The position numbers and the translations under genes were made by a program. A stretch of 64,000 nt of DNA from Diplocarpon mali (taxonomy: Eukaryota > Ascomycota > Leotiomycetes > Helotiales > Drepanopezizaceae). Numbering within the stretch: position 1 is the first letter of the stretch; each line of letters begins with the position of its first letter. The stretch spans positions 57,499 through 121,498 of the forward strand of contig JAENRP010000083.1 in NCBI GenBank assembly GCA_024741835.1. The letters run 5' to 3'. Below are positions 25,581 to 38,063 of this stretch, in pieces. The notes under the pieces are model-generated. The model was not told where the DNA came from. It worked only from the letters and a program-made list of their open reading frames with translations, and ran no database searches.

Positions 25581-27778
25581 ATGATCGGCGGCGTCCGTAA
25601 CCTGCGCGCTATGTTTGAGAACAAGGACACCAGTCCACCAGACAGAGGTCGTTCTTCGGGAGAATCTACCGGTGAGTCTCTCGACACTGCTATCGGGGAT
25701 CTCTGCTAAGCATAATAGGGCCACATTGTACTAGCACCTCACCACGCCCGCTTTCGAAAGTCCGGACCAGTTTTGTCACGGTAGAGAGGAACGGGGGACA
25801 GCTGGGATTGAAGAGGGACATGAGCAGTGGGTCAAATACGCAGAAACGGAGGCCGAGTTTCAGTATCCAGGAGGGAGATAACCCGATGGTCACTCTCGAG
25901 CGGAACCATGCGATTGGCGCTGAGACAGCAGCCAGGAATAACAGTGCTGTGGTTGAGGAGACGATACCTGGGAATGCCACCCCAGAGTCGAATACAAACG
26001 TGGCCAGTGGCAGTGGCCAGAGAAAAGATCCAGTGAAGCAGGACAAACCCAAGGCAGAAAAGCAGCCTGCAAATCCAAATGGGCATACAAATGGGAGCAA
26101 GCCAATCCCCAAACCCACAGACAAGGCATCTACTACCAAGGTTGCATCTAAACCACCTCCAATTTCTACAGCAAAAGCAACCACAGCACCAAAACTGTCG
26201 CCCAGGAAGGCCAAAGAACAGACCCCTAGAACTCCTACTACGCCTGTGATGATTCGTCCCAAGGAATCGCCAACCAAGATAGCGGCGAAAAAGCCGGAGA
26301 AGAAGCCGGAGAAGAAACCAGAGAAGATGGCTAGCAGGGCATCTGCAACATCAAGCAACACCACAAAGCCTGCGAGCAAGCCATCCACAGGTACAGCCCG
26401 TGGTGCTGCTCTGAAGACCAGAATTCCCCCTTCTCCGCCGCAAACTGGATTCGTGAAGCCAAGACCAAAATCACCCACCAAACCTGTCAAGCTCCCAGCA
26501 TCCTTGACTGCCCATACGGCCTCTTCGGGCTCAAAGACTTCCACAGGAACAACACCACCTAGCAGGAAAACGCTTAGTCGGGCTTCTGGAAACATTTCAA
26601 CTACGAACTCCTTGCAAGCACATCATGCCTCTACTCGTTCTCCAAGCCGAGCCAGCACCACTACTACCAAATCGACGGTCATCCGCAAGGCACCTGCATC
26701 GAAGAGCGCAGGTAGCAGACCGTCTCTCGGCCCCCCTCCAGCGTTGAAGAGGCAGACCTCACGGCAGAGTCTCTCTTCCAGTGCACCGGCTGATGAGTCG
26801 TTCCTTGCGCGGATGATGCGCCCGACGACATCTTCTGCATCCAAGACTGCAGAGAAGCCAGTGACACCGCCCAAGAGATCACAATCTGTGAAGCGACCAG
26901 TGACGAGAGAAGGGCCCCTGAAGCACACCTCAGCTCTAGGAAGTCCCGCAGCTCGCAAGGTGCGCAGTGAGACCTCTCCAGCCCGAGCAGCCCGACCTAT
27001 CAGCAAGATCGCGAGAGTCATGGGGTCAGAGCTGGGTTCAAAGGAGCCGGATGAGATTAACGGGGTGGAACAGGCACAGGTCAAGCAAAGCCCAGTGGAG
27101 ATTCCAGTGGAGAGCCCAGTGGAGACTCCGATCACACCAAGTGAGGCTCCGGCTGCTGAAGATGCCAAGCCTGAAGTAGAGGAGCCGAAAGCAGGCGAGC
27201 CGAAATCGCCGGAGATTATTCCGGTGGAAGTTGTTGCTCCAGAGGCTGCTGCTCCAGAGACTGTTGTCGATAGGTCTACGGTTGGAGATGAAGTTACTGT
27301 CGCAGAGACCCCCGCTCCGATTGAAGAGAAGACCAGCGTCCCTGAGCCATCTAAGGAAGAGGTTCAGGCAGTTTCAGAGCAGGCTGTGCCAGAGGAGAGA
27401 GAGTGTGCACCAGCAGTCGAAGTAACTATTTCATCTACCGAGAAGCCCGTCATCCAAGAGCAAGAGCCCGTGAAGGATGGATGCGAAGTTCATGAAACCA
27501 CTGCCTCAGAACCTGCTCAACAAGCCGAAATCAGAGTCGAGGATATCATAGTCGAAGAAGCCAAAGCCGAAGATGCCAACGCCGAAGAGGCCAACGCCGA
27601 AGAGGCCAACGCCGAAGAGGCCAACGCCGAAGAGGCCAAAGTTGACTTTCCTGCCAAAACCATTCATTCCCCAAGCCAAGTGGGGCCCGAGCCATTCGAA
27701 GACCCTTCGGACAGGGCAGCGAGAGAAGAGATGGCAAAGATAAACGCTCAGTTCATGAAGGCCGCCGGCTTACAGTAA
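25581..27778 (+). CDS. Large intrinsically disordered Ser/Pro/Lys-rich protein with acidic C-terminal half
   Basis: Two exons, 25581-25671 and 25719-27778, give about 716 aa; the 47-nt intron has a GTGAGT donor and an AATAG acceptor. I do not recognise a folded domain. The short N-terminal block MIGGVRNLRAMFENK...SPPDRGRS looks like a conserved linear motif seen at the start of fungal proteins of unknown function. The first half is basic and rich in S, T, P and K, including a KPEKKPEKKPEK repeat near 26,290-26,330 and many SPTK/SPR-like phosphorylation-type sites. The second half turns strongly acidic, rich in VE, PVE and EEA, with four to five near-identical EEANA units (nt 27,560-27,640). 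It ends in a short predicted helix (REEMAKINAQFMKAAGLQ). The charge polarity suggests a scaffold or cytoskeleton-associated protein, but this is inference. Confidence 0.75.
27560..27640 (+). repeat. Tandem 15-bp coding repeat (EEANA)
   Basis: Units of gccaacgccgaagag are repeated four to five times with almost no change, encoding (EEANA)n near the C-terminus of the disordered protein. The near identity suggests recent slippage expansion. Confidence 0.8.
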
Positions 27779-28719
27779 GCGAGGAACTTGGGCATGATGG
27801 ATGGCGAATACCCTGTATGTGCACGGAGAGAGCTATTCGAGCGGGGAGATGAGAGAAGCTAGGAAAGGAAGTGGAGAACCAGGATGGCAGGATGAAAGAA
27901 AATTTGTACCTCCTAGGATGTGAGACATGGACCGGTGTGGAGTAGCAATCTTAGTGATATCCTGGGTAGTGGGTCTTAATATGATTTCCATGTTTGCCTG
28001 GTGCCAGCTGCTGGTTGCTCGTTATTTTGGTGAAAGGGTGAAGTGTGACGCAGTGAGTAGCTCCAAACCTTTCCTTGCAGAGCCGCTGATAACACTCGTA
28101 CGCGACGCAAGCTGGGCTGAGGCGGGGGCTTAGATACTAGCTGGCTAGCACTGGAAGGTCTCGAACGCGATGTGAGGCCGTATCGCCCTATGATGTCTGG
28201 TCTGAGCACGTCGATTCTGGGTAACTTATCTCGTGGGTGGATGTTTAAATGACGGTTCCTGAATCGGAATCATGCCAGATGCAGGTATAGGTAGAGCATG
28301 TATCCGGCACCGAGGAGTTCTGTGACCCCGGGTCACCAAGATCTACTTACTAGGCCTGTTGCGCCCCCGCCTATCCAGGTCTGTCCAGCATCCACGCCCG
28401 AGCATTGTTCGCAAAAGAGGTCTTGGGATCGCATGCGATACTGTAGAGCGGGGGTCAAGAATCGATCGCAAACAGAATTGGGTATATGTCCTAGCGCATG
28501 CTCTCTCGTGCCTGCTACAGAAGTTCGTCGAAATGGAGTCCACAGTCCATCTTACACAAGGGAGAAAGGATAGTCCTACACCACGCCGTCGCCAGCCTGC
28601 TTCAGGCTATTCAGGTCCAGTATCCCAGCCAAACACAGCAGGATCCGCTTTGCTCCCCTGCGACCTCTTATCTTGTGTCTTGCCAATCCCCGACGCCAGA
28701 CTCCATGCCGTTCCACGTC
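27779..28719. other. Convergent intergenic spacer
   Basis: 941 bp between the 3' ends of the disordered-protein gene and the Clr5 gene. Small open frames only; nothing supported. Confidence 0.5.
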
Positions 28720-30568
28720 TCAACAAATGACATTCATAAGGTAGACCGTCCACGTCTGATCGACCCGCACCTCCCGCGCATACAGCTCCCGCAAGATATC
28801 CATGTAATCCCCCTCCCAGCTCTTGCACCTCTTCCGTGCCTCTTCGCTCTCGTCCCTCGTCTTTCTCGCCTTCCCGAGCAGGTCTTTGATCTGCAGCATC
28901 AGTACCTCGCCGACGAGCAGGACCGCCGCGTCCAGGAATAGCTTCGCGGCGAGGGGACCCATGAGCGTCTCCAGGTGGGCGGTGGTGCGCGGGATATCGA
29001 GACGCGCGAGGAACACTGGCCAGCTGGGCGAGGAGGAGACGGACCGCCACCAGTGAAGAAACCAGGCCGATGGCGAGGACACGGTCGGGGGCAGGGAGGA
29101 GATGGCGAGGAGGAGGGCGCTGGTGAGTGCGAATTGCTCCGTCGCTGGGAGCAGAGCGGAGATTTGCATGAAGATGTTGCAACAGGAGGGTGCGGGGAGG
29201 AACAAGGAGATGGAGCTACCGTCGGCGGCAAGGAGGGAGTGCGCGTATTCAGTGAAAGAGTCCAGGGTCTTCCATTTGGCGACGAGGGTGTTGAAGACGG
29301 TAGGGGTACCGGCGCCGACGCCGGGAATGGGGATGGGAGTTGAGGGGAGGGCCGGCTCGGGGCTCAAGGGGTCGGGAGGCTCGCTGTTTCGCTCATGGTT
29401 TGTTGTTGATGGGCTCGGATAATGCGCGGTAGCCGGGTCGGCGGCACCTCCAGAGTCGTTGTGGTAAAGTAGTGTCGGTTTACTGATACCCCTCTCTATC
29501 TGGACACCGCAGTTTATGAGACGGAGATATTTCTGACGGAATTCATCGGCCAGATCACTCCACTTCTGCTTCGACTCTTCACAGCTTTCCTCTTTCTCGA
29601 GCTCGATGATCCGAAGCGAGTTTTTATAGAACGACGGGTCCACATCAACGTTCATGTATCTGAAATCCTTGAGCATATTGAGGTACTTTCGTCGATTCCA
29701 GCGATGTTGATTCTCGCTGCAAGCTGTGAGCCGCCGCTCGGCTACCACGACAAGAGCGCTGTCGAGGAACGTCTCTCCCGCTACCTGCGAGATGACTTCG
29801 TATTCTCGCAGCGTTTCTTTGGCATGGTCCCAATCCTCCGTGCAGTAAGAAATCTCGCCGTCTTCGTCGTCATCTGGCTGCCCTATCAAGTTCTCACAAC
29901 GCAGGACTGTTCTCCACGCGTACCGCCAGGCGTTGTAGGGATAATTAGGATCGCTGTGATGCGTCAAGTCAGTTTTCAGGAAGAATTTGTTGAGCTCGAG
30001 CTGCTCGTTTGGTGGAACGAGGGCTTCTATCAACTTGAACAAGATCGGACCATGGTCGGGGTTGGATCGCTTCGACCACTTTTGGTAGTCGGGATGCTGG
30101 AAACATAGTAATGTTGACTCGGGGCCGGGATGCCATCTCGATTGCAGAAGCTCGAAAGCAGAGAGCACTTCGAAAGGCCCTTGCTTCAGTCTGGAGAGCT
30201 GTTCTGCTTCGTCGATCTCTGGTGAGGTGCTGAGTCCCCCTCCGGTCCTTCCGGTACCAGCTGAAGACGTCAATCGAGGAGAAATTTTGCCAGCGCTGAT
30301 GACGCCTGAACTCCAGCTTCGAGAATGATGGCTTGCTCTATAAGTCTGGTCTGTCTTGAGTCCCCAGTCGTCGATTCTCATCTGGTAAGCACGCATGCTA
30401 CGCAAGCTGTTAGAAATGACGCTGAGCGCGCACCAAATGACGAGTCTCTTACGAGGCACTGGAGCCACACTTCTCGCGAAATACATGGCGGGCTTCTTCT
30501 AACGGCCTCTTTTCCTTCGCGTATAAGCGTTCTGTCTCGGCCCGATAGGACCTCCAGTCTTTGGGCAT
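28720..30568 (-). CDS. Clr5-domain protein
   Basis: Two exons, 30568-30453 and 30397-28720, give about 597 aa; the 55-nt intron has a GTAAGA donor, a TTCTAACA branch and a CGTAG acceptor. The joined N-terminus reads MPKDWRSYRAETERLYAKEK, RPLEEARHVF, then MRAYQMRIDDWGLK. This is the fungal Clr5 domain ('W..yr..I..LY....L..v...M......s..mYk.rlkkWGl.KN'), a likely DNA-binding helical module. The rest has no recognised domain. A middle block (about residues 140-330) is rich in charged helices with several W/Y motifs, and a Pro/Ser-rich linker follows. The C-terminal part carries hydrophobic helices (ALTSALLLAISSLPP, AAKLFLDAAVLLVGEVLML) and a final charged coiled segment. Proteins of this build are abundant and variable in Pezizomycotina; function unknown. 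An in-frame ATG at 30,486 would cut the Clr5 domain in half. Confidence 0.8.
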
Positions 30569-33093
30569 CGTTCGGTCTCTTGGTTCGCTCGCAAGATGTG
30601 GGAGGAAAGTAATAGGAACCATCAGTCCAGCTTGAAAGTAGTCAACAGCAGATTTCGAGAAGAAGATTGCGAGCCATGAGATGCCGCATGGGTGGATCTC
30701 TGATGGAAAGTTAAGGTACTAAGCCTTGCCTAGACCTCTTTCAGACACATTTGCATGCTGTACACAATATCACGTTGCCGGGGAGGGGGATGCTGCAGGT
30801 TCGCCATGTCCATCCCAGAAATGCAGGTCGTTCGGCGCCGGGCACGAAGCGGTGCGAATCGAGCCTCGTGGAAGCAGATGGCCAGGTATCGGCGGGGAGT
30901 TTTACTGCATAGCCGACTAGTTTATTGGATTCTCTGTACAGTCAATTCCGACGCAGTATCAGTAAATAAACTCGCCACAAGAACCATACCGAATCTTCAG
31001 ACACTCTTCCGAGTGGTCGGCAGCCCTTGCCACAACCCCTACCAGCCTCGGGGCACAGACCAGAAGGAATTGACGGATGATAAGATGGTTGAAGGGAGCC
31101 CGAGAGAGTAATAAAGACCGGGCTTATTGGCAAAATACCATCCCTTTCACAGGTTGCCCCCTCCACACAGGCTCCAGTTCTCGTCCAGTTTTTGTACCAT
31201 CGAAAACCAACTTGTGGGGATCGTTCGAAGGGATTGATTATACAGTACAGTCCGTACTTCAGGCCCAGTCCCAGCAGCGTATCCTACAGTGCGGGCCCCC
31301 TCGCCCCTCCTTGAACAGAGGTCAAATGGTAGAAAAACTGGACCCGGACTGGAGGCCGTGTGGGGGGTAGCTTTCAAGGAGAATAGCTACGAAATAATAC
31401 GCACCATTCATCCCCCAGGTAATGATTAAATCATGAAAAAAGCCGGGCCAGCACTGGAGTAAGACTGAAGCCCATGCGGGTAGTCTCTTGCTGTGTACGA
31501 TAGAGTGCCTGACCAACGAGTCCAATTCCCGACTACTTCGTACTTTGGAGCCTTGGAGGGCGTCCTGGCCACCCTGAACTCTTGAATAATTGACCAATGT
31601 CCCGTCTGTGCTTCTTCTGTGTTCTCCGCAAGACTATTGTGTACGACGACGAGGCTGCGCTCCAGAGGTGCTGATCGCCACGCGCAGCTGCTGCCAGCCT
31701 GCCAGGTCTTATCAGCGGAATTGGGAACGAGGAGCCGGCCGGTGCTTCGTAAGACGAGAGGCGGGATTGCAATGCTGGCACTGGCACTGGCACTATCGGC
31801 ACTATCGGCATGAGTTGTAGCGGTACATGAGCAACACAAACATCACTTGACCTAGCTGGGGATGGCTGGATAGAACCAACTCAGCACAGAATGTCATGGC
31901 TCAATATAACATCATAACCGTTTATATCATGACGTGCAGAGCAGTTAGCCAGGAACCCCGTGGCCCGTGGCCCCGTGGTTGGACAAGACTCCCGAGTGCT
32001 GTGGGAAGAAAGGCCGCGCGCAATGATCTCGAGACATTTGACGCAATTAGAGGCTCGACAAAGACAAAACTCCCCTCTGCGCACTGATACCTGCACTCTA
32101 AATGACATTGATCGTCGCCGCGCCGAACCTCAAGTCCGAGCTCGCGAATGAGTACAGAACGGGGTGTCCGTAGTAAAGTTGCCAGCTATGTTCCAGTGCA
32201 GCACAGTACAGGTACAGTATTTCGCATCCAGCACGATCGAGGGATGGGGCTGATCACTTCCATGTAAACAATGAAGTAGAGACTGTGGTACGAGTACAAG
32301 TAGTAAGTGTAGATTCCACCTTGGAGGTACCTCGCCTCTCCGGGAAAGCTGGAAAAGCACGCTTGGAGATATCGGAGGATTTTAATAAAAATTCGACAGA
32401 TACCTGCGAACCTCTTCTCAATCCCGGTTTGTGGCTCGAGATTTTGAGGTTCTCCAGGATGAGTCGTCGTCTCGTCTCATTCATCCAGGCTTCGCTCATG
32501 AACTGGCGGGTGATTGAGCTGGCCGGGCGCACACACTTGCTGGCCTGGAACGACACTCTGACTGCACATGAATACTGAATGGAGTTTGCTCTGGGGGCAG
32601 TGGGGTAGTGCGGTGCAAAAGAGAAGAACGAAAGGACCAGAAAGGACGAGAAAGCAGGTCTGCCTCTTCGTAGCAGATGAGATGATGACTCCTGAAGAGT
32701 ACTCGTACACCATCCTACAACCGCAACAGGCAAATCATGAGGCAGAAGAGGCAACTCGTTGATATTGGATGATGTCAAGGAATAAAAAGACTTGTAGAGT
32801 TTTTCAATGAAACGTGGCTGATACCGACACCGCCTTCCAGAGCCCCGATCATACGGGTATTGCGCCTCACGTGCTAGCAGCTCTAGAACGTATAGCAACA
32901 ATTCTTCTTGCTTCAGCTTTGGTAGAAACGTATGGGCCAGACCTGTAAATATTATTAAACGAATATCAAGTATTACAAACTATTCATTCGCGGATCTGGA
33001 GGAGAACATTTCAAGTAACGTGAGGTCTCTAGTCGCGGTGAGATCTGAAGCCACGTGGGTGCTGGCCAGCACGGAATCCCAACCGGTTCCAGT

Positions 33094-33184
33094 GTCAGGT
33101 GATAAGACAAGCAGGGGAGCCGTCACGTTGTATAGAGCTTCCCCTTACTAGATCTGTAAGCAGCAACTCGTCCTTGCGTTGAAC
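33094..33184. repeat. Degenerate dispersed repeat, copy B
   Basis: Partner of the copy at 6,278-6,364: gtcaggtgataagacaagc, then after a spacer tctgtaagcagcaactcg and cttgcgttgaa. This copy keeps more C and G in the second block than copy A. It lies at the edge of the AT-rich core. Confidence 0.45.
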
Positions 33185-34035
33185 CCTCTTGTCCTTCCTT
33201 GCTGTCAGTACGAGTAGCGCACAGCCAAAGAGCAGACGATCCAACGGGGTCACTTCGAGTCTGCACATTAGGAGAAGAAACGAGAAACTGCCTCGTGACT
33301 AACGTCTCACCCCTCTTTGGCCTACCTCGCTTACCTTGCCGCGACTTATACCTACTAACTTGAATAATTAGTTATATCTTTATTCCTGTAACGATCTCGG
33401 TGAATCTTAGACTACGACTTATTTGTATTGTAAAGCATTAATATTTAGAAAATCATACTAACTATGCTTTTAAAGAAGTTGCAGCTAGTAGGTTTATACG
33501 AAAGGTGTAACGACAGAGAACCGCCGGTATTGCGGGATCAAGTATGGTAGCAAGAGTAGGTACAAAGGCGTATTCTATAGGTCTAATACGAAGAAAACGA
33601 AGAAATTGGAGAGCTCTCCTATAGAGAGTCTCCCTGCTTAAACACATAGGGCAGAGGCTCTGTGGCCCGTTCCCGTGATATTATGCAGAAACATCCTAGT
33701 ACACCCAGTCGGGGTAGAATCGGGGTCCTCGCATAATAAATCAAAAGCCTTAAACGCCATAACTCCAAGGTGCCAAAAGTTCAACTCCGAAGTGCTATCG
33801 TTACAATGTACTATTAGAAGGCATGTTAAGAGAGTATTATATCATCTAATACTAAGGCAAGGTAAATAACTATAGGTCTATAGCCAATATCTATAGCCAA
33901 GCTTTTGATGAGCTCTTTGCTATTAGAAAATAGTAATAAATAAATTCAACTCTTTTAAAGCTTTAAAAGACACCAATACACCTTGCAAAGGCTTTTAAAG
34001 CTTTAAGTAAATTACAGACTCTAAATATTAAGGAT

Positions 34036-34320
34036 TTGTATTTATGGATTCAGGCTTTACTGAGCGGGTTATATAACAAACTTCTAATACAACGTTTACT
34101 TTTTAAAAAGGGGTTAAACGGAATTGATAAAAAGGAATATAAGCTCAGGAGGGCAAGTTTCAGAATTAAAGCGTTAAAGGAAAGTCTAAAGCACTTAGGG
34201 CCAAAGAAGAAGAGGAAGGTTCAGAGTAGTCCAAACTCCATGTCTACGATAATATATACTATTAAAAAGGCTTATTTTGCAGCTAGAGAGCATTGCATCA
34301 TGGTATTAAGTCAGATTTAA
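34036..34320 (+). pseudogene. Lys-rich open frame in AT-rich DNA, possible transposase relic
   Basis: A 95-codon frame starting from a non-ATG codon region reads LYNKLLIQRLLFKKGLNGI, then KALKESLKHLGPKKKRKVQ, a strongly basic nuclear-signal-like run, then IYTIKKAYFAAREHC. The mix of a leucine-rich helix followed by a basic run resembles C-terminal tails of fungal pogo-like transposases, but I cannot align it with confidence. No catalytic region is recognisable upstream. Confidence 0.2.
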
Positions 34321-37300
34321 AAGTAGAATTATAATTTATAATATCTTATATAGAAGTTGGTATGGAATAGAGTTATTCATAATTAAATAGGAAATTTTAC
34401 AACTAAGCGAGATGAGCCAAACGTGGGGGGGTGAGACGAAAATTCTCCCCTTTCTCGACTCTCACAGACAGTGGATCAAATACTCTTGCTCAAAGTTTGA
34501 ATTCGGATTATTTATTTCCTAGAGAAGCATCCGCACGCTTATGAACTCAATAAGAAGGCTATCTTATATCGTTTTGTTATTTCGCAGATAGTACCTACTT
34601 AGATTACGCACTGAACAGGTTTCTACTAAGTAGCTACTCAACTTATATCAGCTGAACCTTAAATTGCTCTTACAAAGTATATCTATTAATGTATCACGAT
34701 CTACAGGTTTTTCGATCTAACGGTTGTGGAAAGAAAAAATGGGGGAGTACTGACTTCTGCTGAAGCGAGTGGTATGTAGGGGGCGCAGATCTGGCAATTA
34801 CCTTAAATTTAGTACAAAGCTAGACACTTTGCTATAGACCTGTGAATGCTGGTATTACTCTTAGAGTATCTATTTGTAACTTTCGCGTGTTGACGCAGAC
34901 AAACTTAAATGTACTTTGAAGAGTAGTTGTTATTAAAATTTCAAAAAATCCATAAAAGGTCAAAGAATTCTCTACTTTAGTAGAGCAGTGACGCACCTCA
35001 TCACAGGCCAAGTAAACTCCATGTTGATGCACAATCAAGAGTGGCTGAAAGTGCATTTTGGAATTAAATATACTTTCATATCTTGTTTGCTAAGCCTGAG
35101 AACAAGTATGTTCTATACAGAATTATAGCCTATCAACTAGGGTGAAGCTGTGGGCGGAGAGTGAGGAATTAGGGTATTTAAGCTGATCAGGCAGCATCAT
35201 GAAATGGCTTTGACATTGCATTTCCCCTGCCCTACGATCAGCACTTGATTCTACTCTTTCTATGTTGAAAATTTGTCTTTCAAGCTTACTCTCAAATTCA
35301 CTTCTACTCCTGGACATAAAAGGGTAACAGGCTGTTAACCAAATATCAAGTACAATTAAGATCCAGTTATATACAAATATACATCTTGCATCAAGCCTAT
35401 TCGGATTATCAGGGTACTTTCTTTTGGCAATGTAGCAATTATACGCTGATTAATTCTGACTACTGTTATGCACTTTGTTTACTTTGCGGCTAATCTTAAA
35501 TCCTCCTCGCTTATAAGTAATCCTAATCAACACCTCAGCTCTTACTCTGGTGCATACATGGCCAGTTACTCTCATTATACTACAGAATAGGAATCAGTTC
35601 TGCAGTAGACAGCCTATGATCAGAATTGACATATGCCTTTCGACAGAAGATAAGGTCAGGTAGCTCCGACTATTTCAGGCCGGAACAACGTTCTTTGTCT
35701 TCCCCTTGTCTTTTCCTTGTCTTTCCTTCGTCATAGAACAAAGTCACATGCGAGCTTTGAAAAACATCACTTTCCTTTGTTCGAGTCAAATATCCACAGT
35801 TGCGAGAGACATCTTCAATCGCTATCAACCCACTCAAGGCACGCTCCCCTCCTTCCTGCACCAGAGCTACAATGTCCTACCTGTGCTTGCGTGTCCATCG
35901 CACTAAAATCATCTCAAACCTCCACACATCCAGATCCGAATATCATATTCCTTCTTTCTCTTCTCTTGCCTCGCAACCTCGATGGCTTACTCGCTACATA
36001 CGCTAGTGGTTGACGTTCATCTGGGCACAAAACGCTTGGGAACTTCTCAAGATGAAGTTTATATTCCAGATAGGCTCGCGCATCTGACTGAGGATAGAGC
36101 TTCGCGGATTCATCTTGTCATTAGCACTATAAAACCTATCATAGACGCGCTGGCATTCCCCCTCCCGCATACAGTAGGTGTGCTTGCCTCTGGGTTGACT
36201 ATTCTTTTTGCATAGCACATCGTGTCTAGAGCCATCTGAAGGTATGCAGCAGCTAGACTGCTGATATCTTTATAGCGTGTAAGGGGTTCTGTGTTGAAGA
36301 ACAAAGTGCGGGGACTGTGATTGGGTAGGAGAAGGGTGAAATGTTGTTTGTGCACAAGTATACATATATATTTCCCGAATTTCAAAGACAGCTAGTTCTT
36401 TACTTTCAGGGGATTTTCTGGGAAGCTATGAGCGTTGCAGTCAGATGGATATTTTCCGCTGCACTCCTGGATTTGAAATTGGGGAATCTCATAGTAACGT
36501 TGTCTTTTACTGTGACTAGCTTGAACCAAATGTTCTAATACATTGTCATATTGCTGGGAGAAATAATATCAGACTCCGATTTTCTTTTCATAAACACAAA
36601 TTCCTCGTGCCACTCTCACCTCCCGTCGGCTGTCAGAAGGGTCCTCTCACCAGTTGTCTACACGCCTCTCTCCATGTGAGCGGCGCAGCAGCCGCAAAGG
36701 AAGCCGCAGCAGGCCCTTCCACACCCGTCGCCGGTGCGCCGGACACGTCCTCTTGCGCTCCGTCCTCTCCTCTTGGAAGAAGCGGCAACGTCTGGGCCAG
36801 GGATAGTTATCTGGGCCTGGACACCAAACACAGAGGGTCACGGGCTGCATCAGGCAGCCGCACCCTGAGAAGAATTGGATTTGGATTTGGCACATGCTGT
36901 TGTTAAGAGCTGGATCACTTTTTGAGTATAGTCGAGGAGAACGAGATAGAAGGACTGTTGGGTTGGGGACTTCCGAGTATTTAAGCTAGTTATCGGACGT
37001 TGTTTTGATGTCCCATAAGACAATAGGATTCATGGATGCCGGGCAACAAAGATTCTCTGTATTCATAAGATGAAAAGAAGGCTGGCGTCTCACAAAAAAA
37101 AGGAGTTTGTTTCGTTATTCCTTTGTTCCCTACGCGTCACAAATTCGAGATTTCCCCAAGACACAAGCAAAGTGAAGCACCTACGTTTTATGCAGGCAAA
37201 TAGCTTAGCACTTGATGGGTAATTCTCCAGGCACGTCCACTCGATCGACAACTGTTGACTGTTTTAAGAGTTAATAGCAGAATCTTGGTCGAATGATATT

Positions 37301-38063
37301 CTTCAGATATGTACAATTTCATAAAAACCTTCTCAAGCACTTACGTTGTATTCTCCATTCTGTTAAATCTGCTTGCACATGATAGAACATAGGTATGAGG
37401 TTCTTATCAGTCCATCATCTGGAATACTTCCAGCCTTAATAACTTATGCTAAAGTGTGATCATATTACATTGAAAGTGCGTTCGAGCCCTAGCTTCAAAT
37501 TCGACAACCACAATCATCGTATAGAGCGTAGACTAATGTCCTAGAGGCGAGATGTACGAGGCTTCTGAGACGGAAAATGAGGATCTGGATGTGAGGCATA
37601 AGTAAGAACAGCCAAAATTTAATTGTTTCAGGAGGTCCAAATGATGGGAGCAGGTATAGGAGAAAAGCTGGAAACGAGAAGCAATTCAACCAAGTTGGCA
37701 GAGAAACGCAGCATGAGGCAGTGGAGTAGCAAGTGGACGAATAGGAAAACGGCAACAAGACTAGATCAAGCCTTGCTGGTCTCCACGCTGAAATATCAGG
37801 ATGCGAAAGTAGTTATATCATGTCATAAGGTACATATATGAGACAGAAATTTTCTACTCAGCTGAAAAAAAAATTCGTATCACAGGTAGGAGTGGAATGT
37901 TAGCACTGACAAAGGCGCAAACGACTAAAATACAATGTAAACAATCGCAGGCTCGCTAACGTGAGTAGCAAAACGCATCCCGTACTTACCTCAGCCACCA
38001 TGAGAGGCAAAATTTAGAGATCAAACTGCGAGACAGAGAAGACACATTCCACCCTACGCACAC

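Larger units (their letters stand above)
30569..38063. other. Long gene-poor region with AT-rich core
   Basis: 7.5 kb without a supported gene. The flanks (30.6-32.9 kb and 36.6-37.0 kb) have near-average composition. The core (about 33.3-36.6 kb) is AT-rich, rich in TA dinucleotides and stops, and looks like repeat DNA degraded by repeat-induced mutation. One Lys-rich frame at 34,036-34,320 and a dispersed repeat at 33,094 are listed separately. Confidence 0.55.

Noticed and set aside
25690..26595. 301-codon minus-strand open frame rich in Phe, Gly, Leu and Val
   Set aside because: It is antisense to the disordered S/P/K-rich gene; its hydrophobic look is the mirror of that gene's codon composition.
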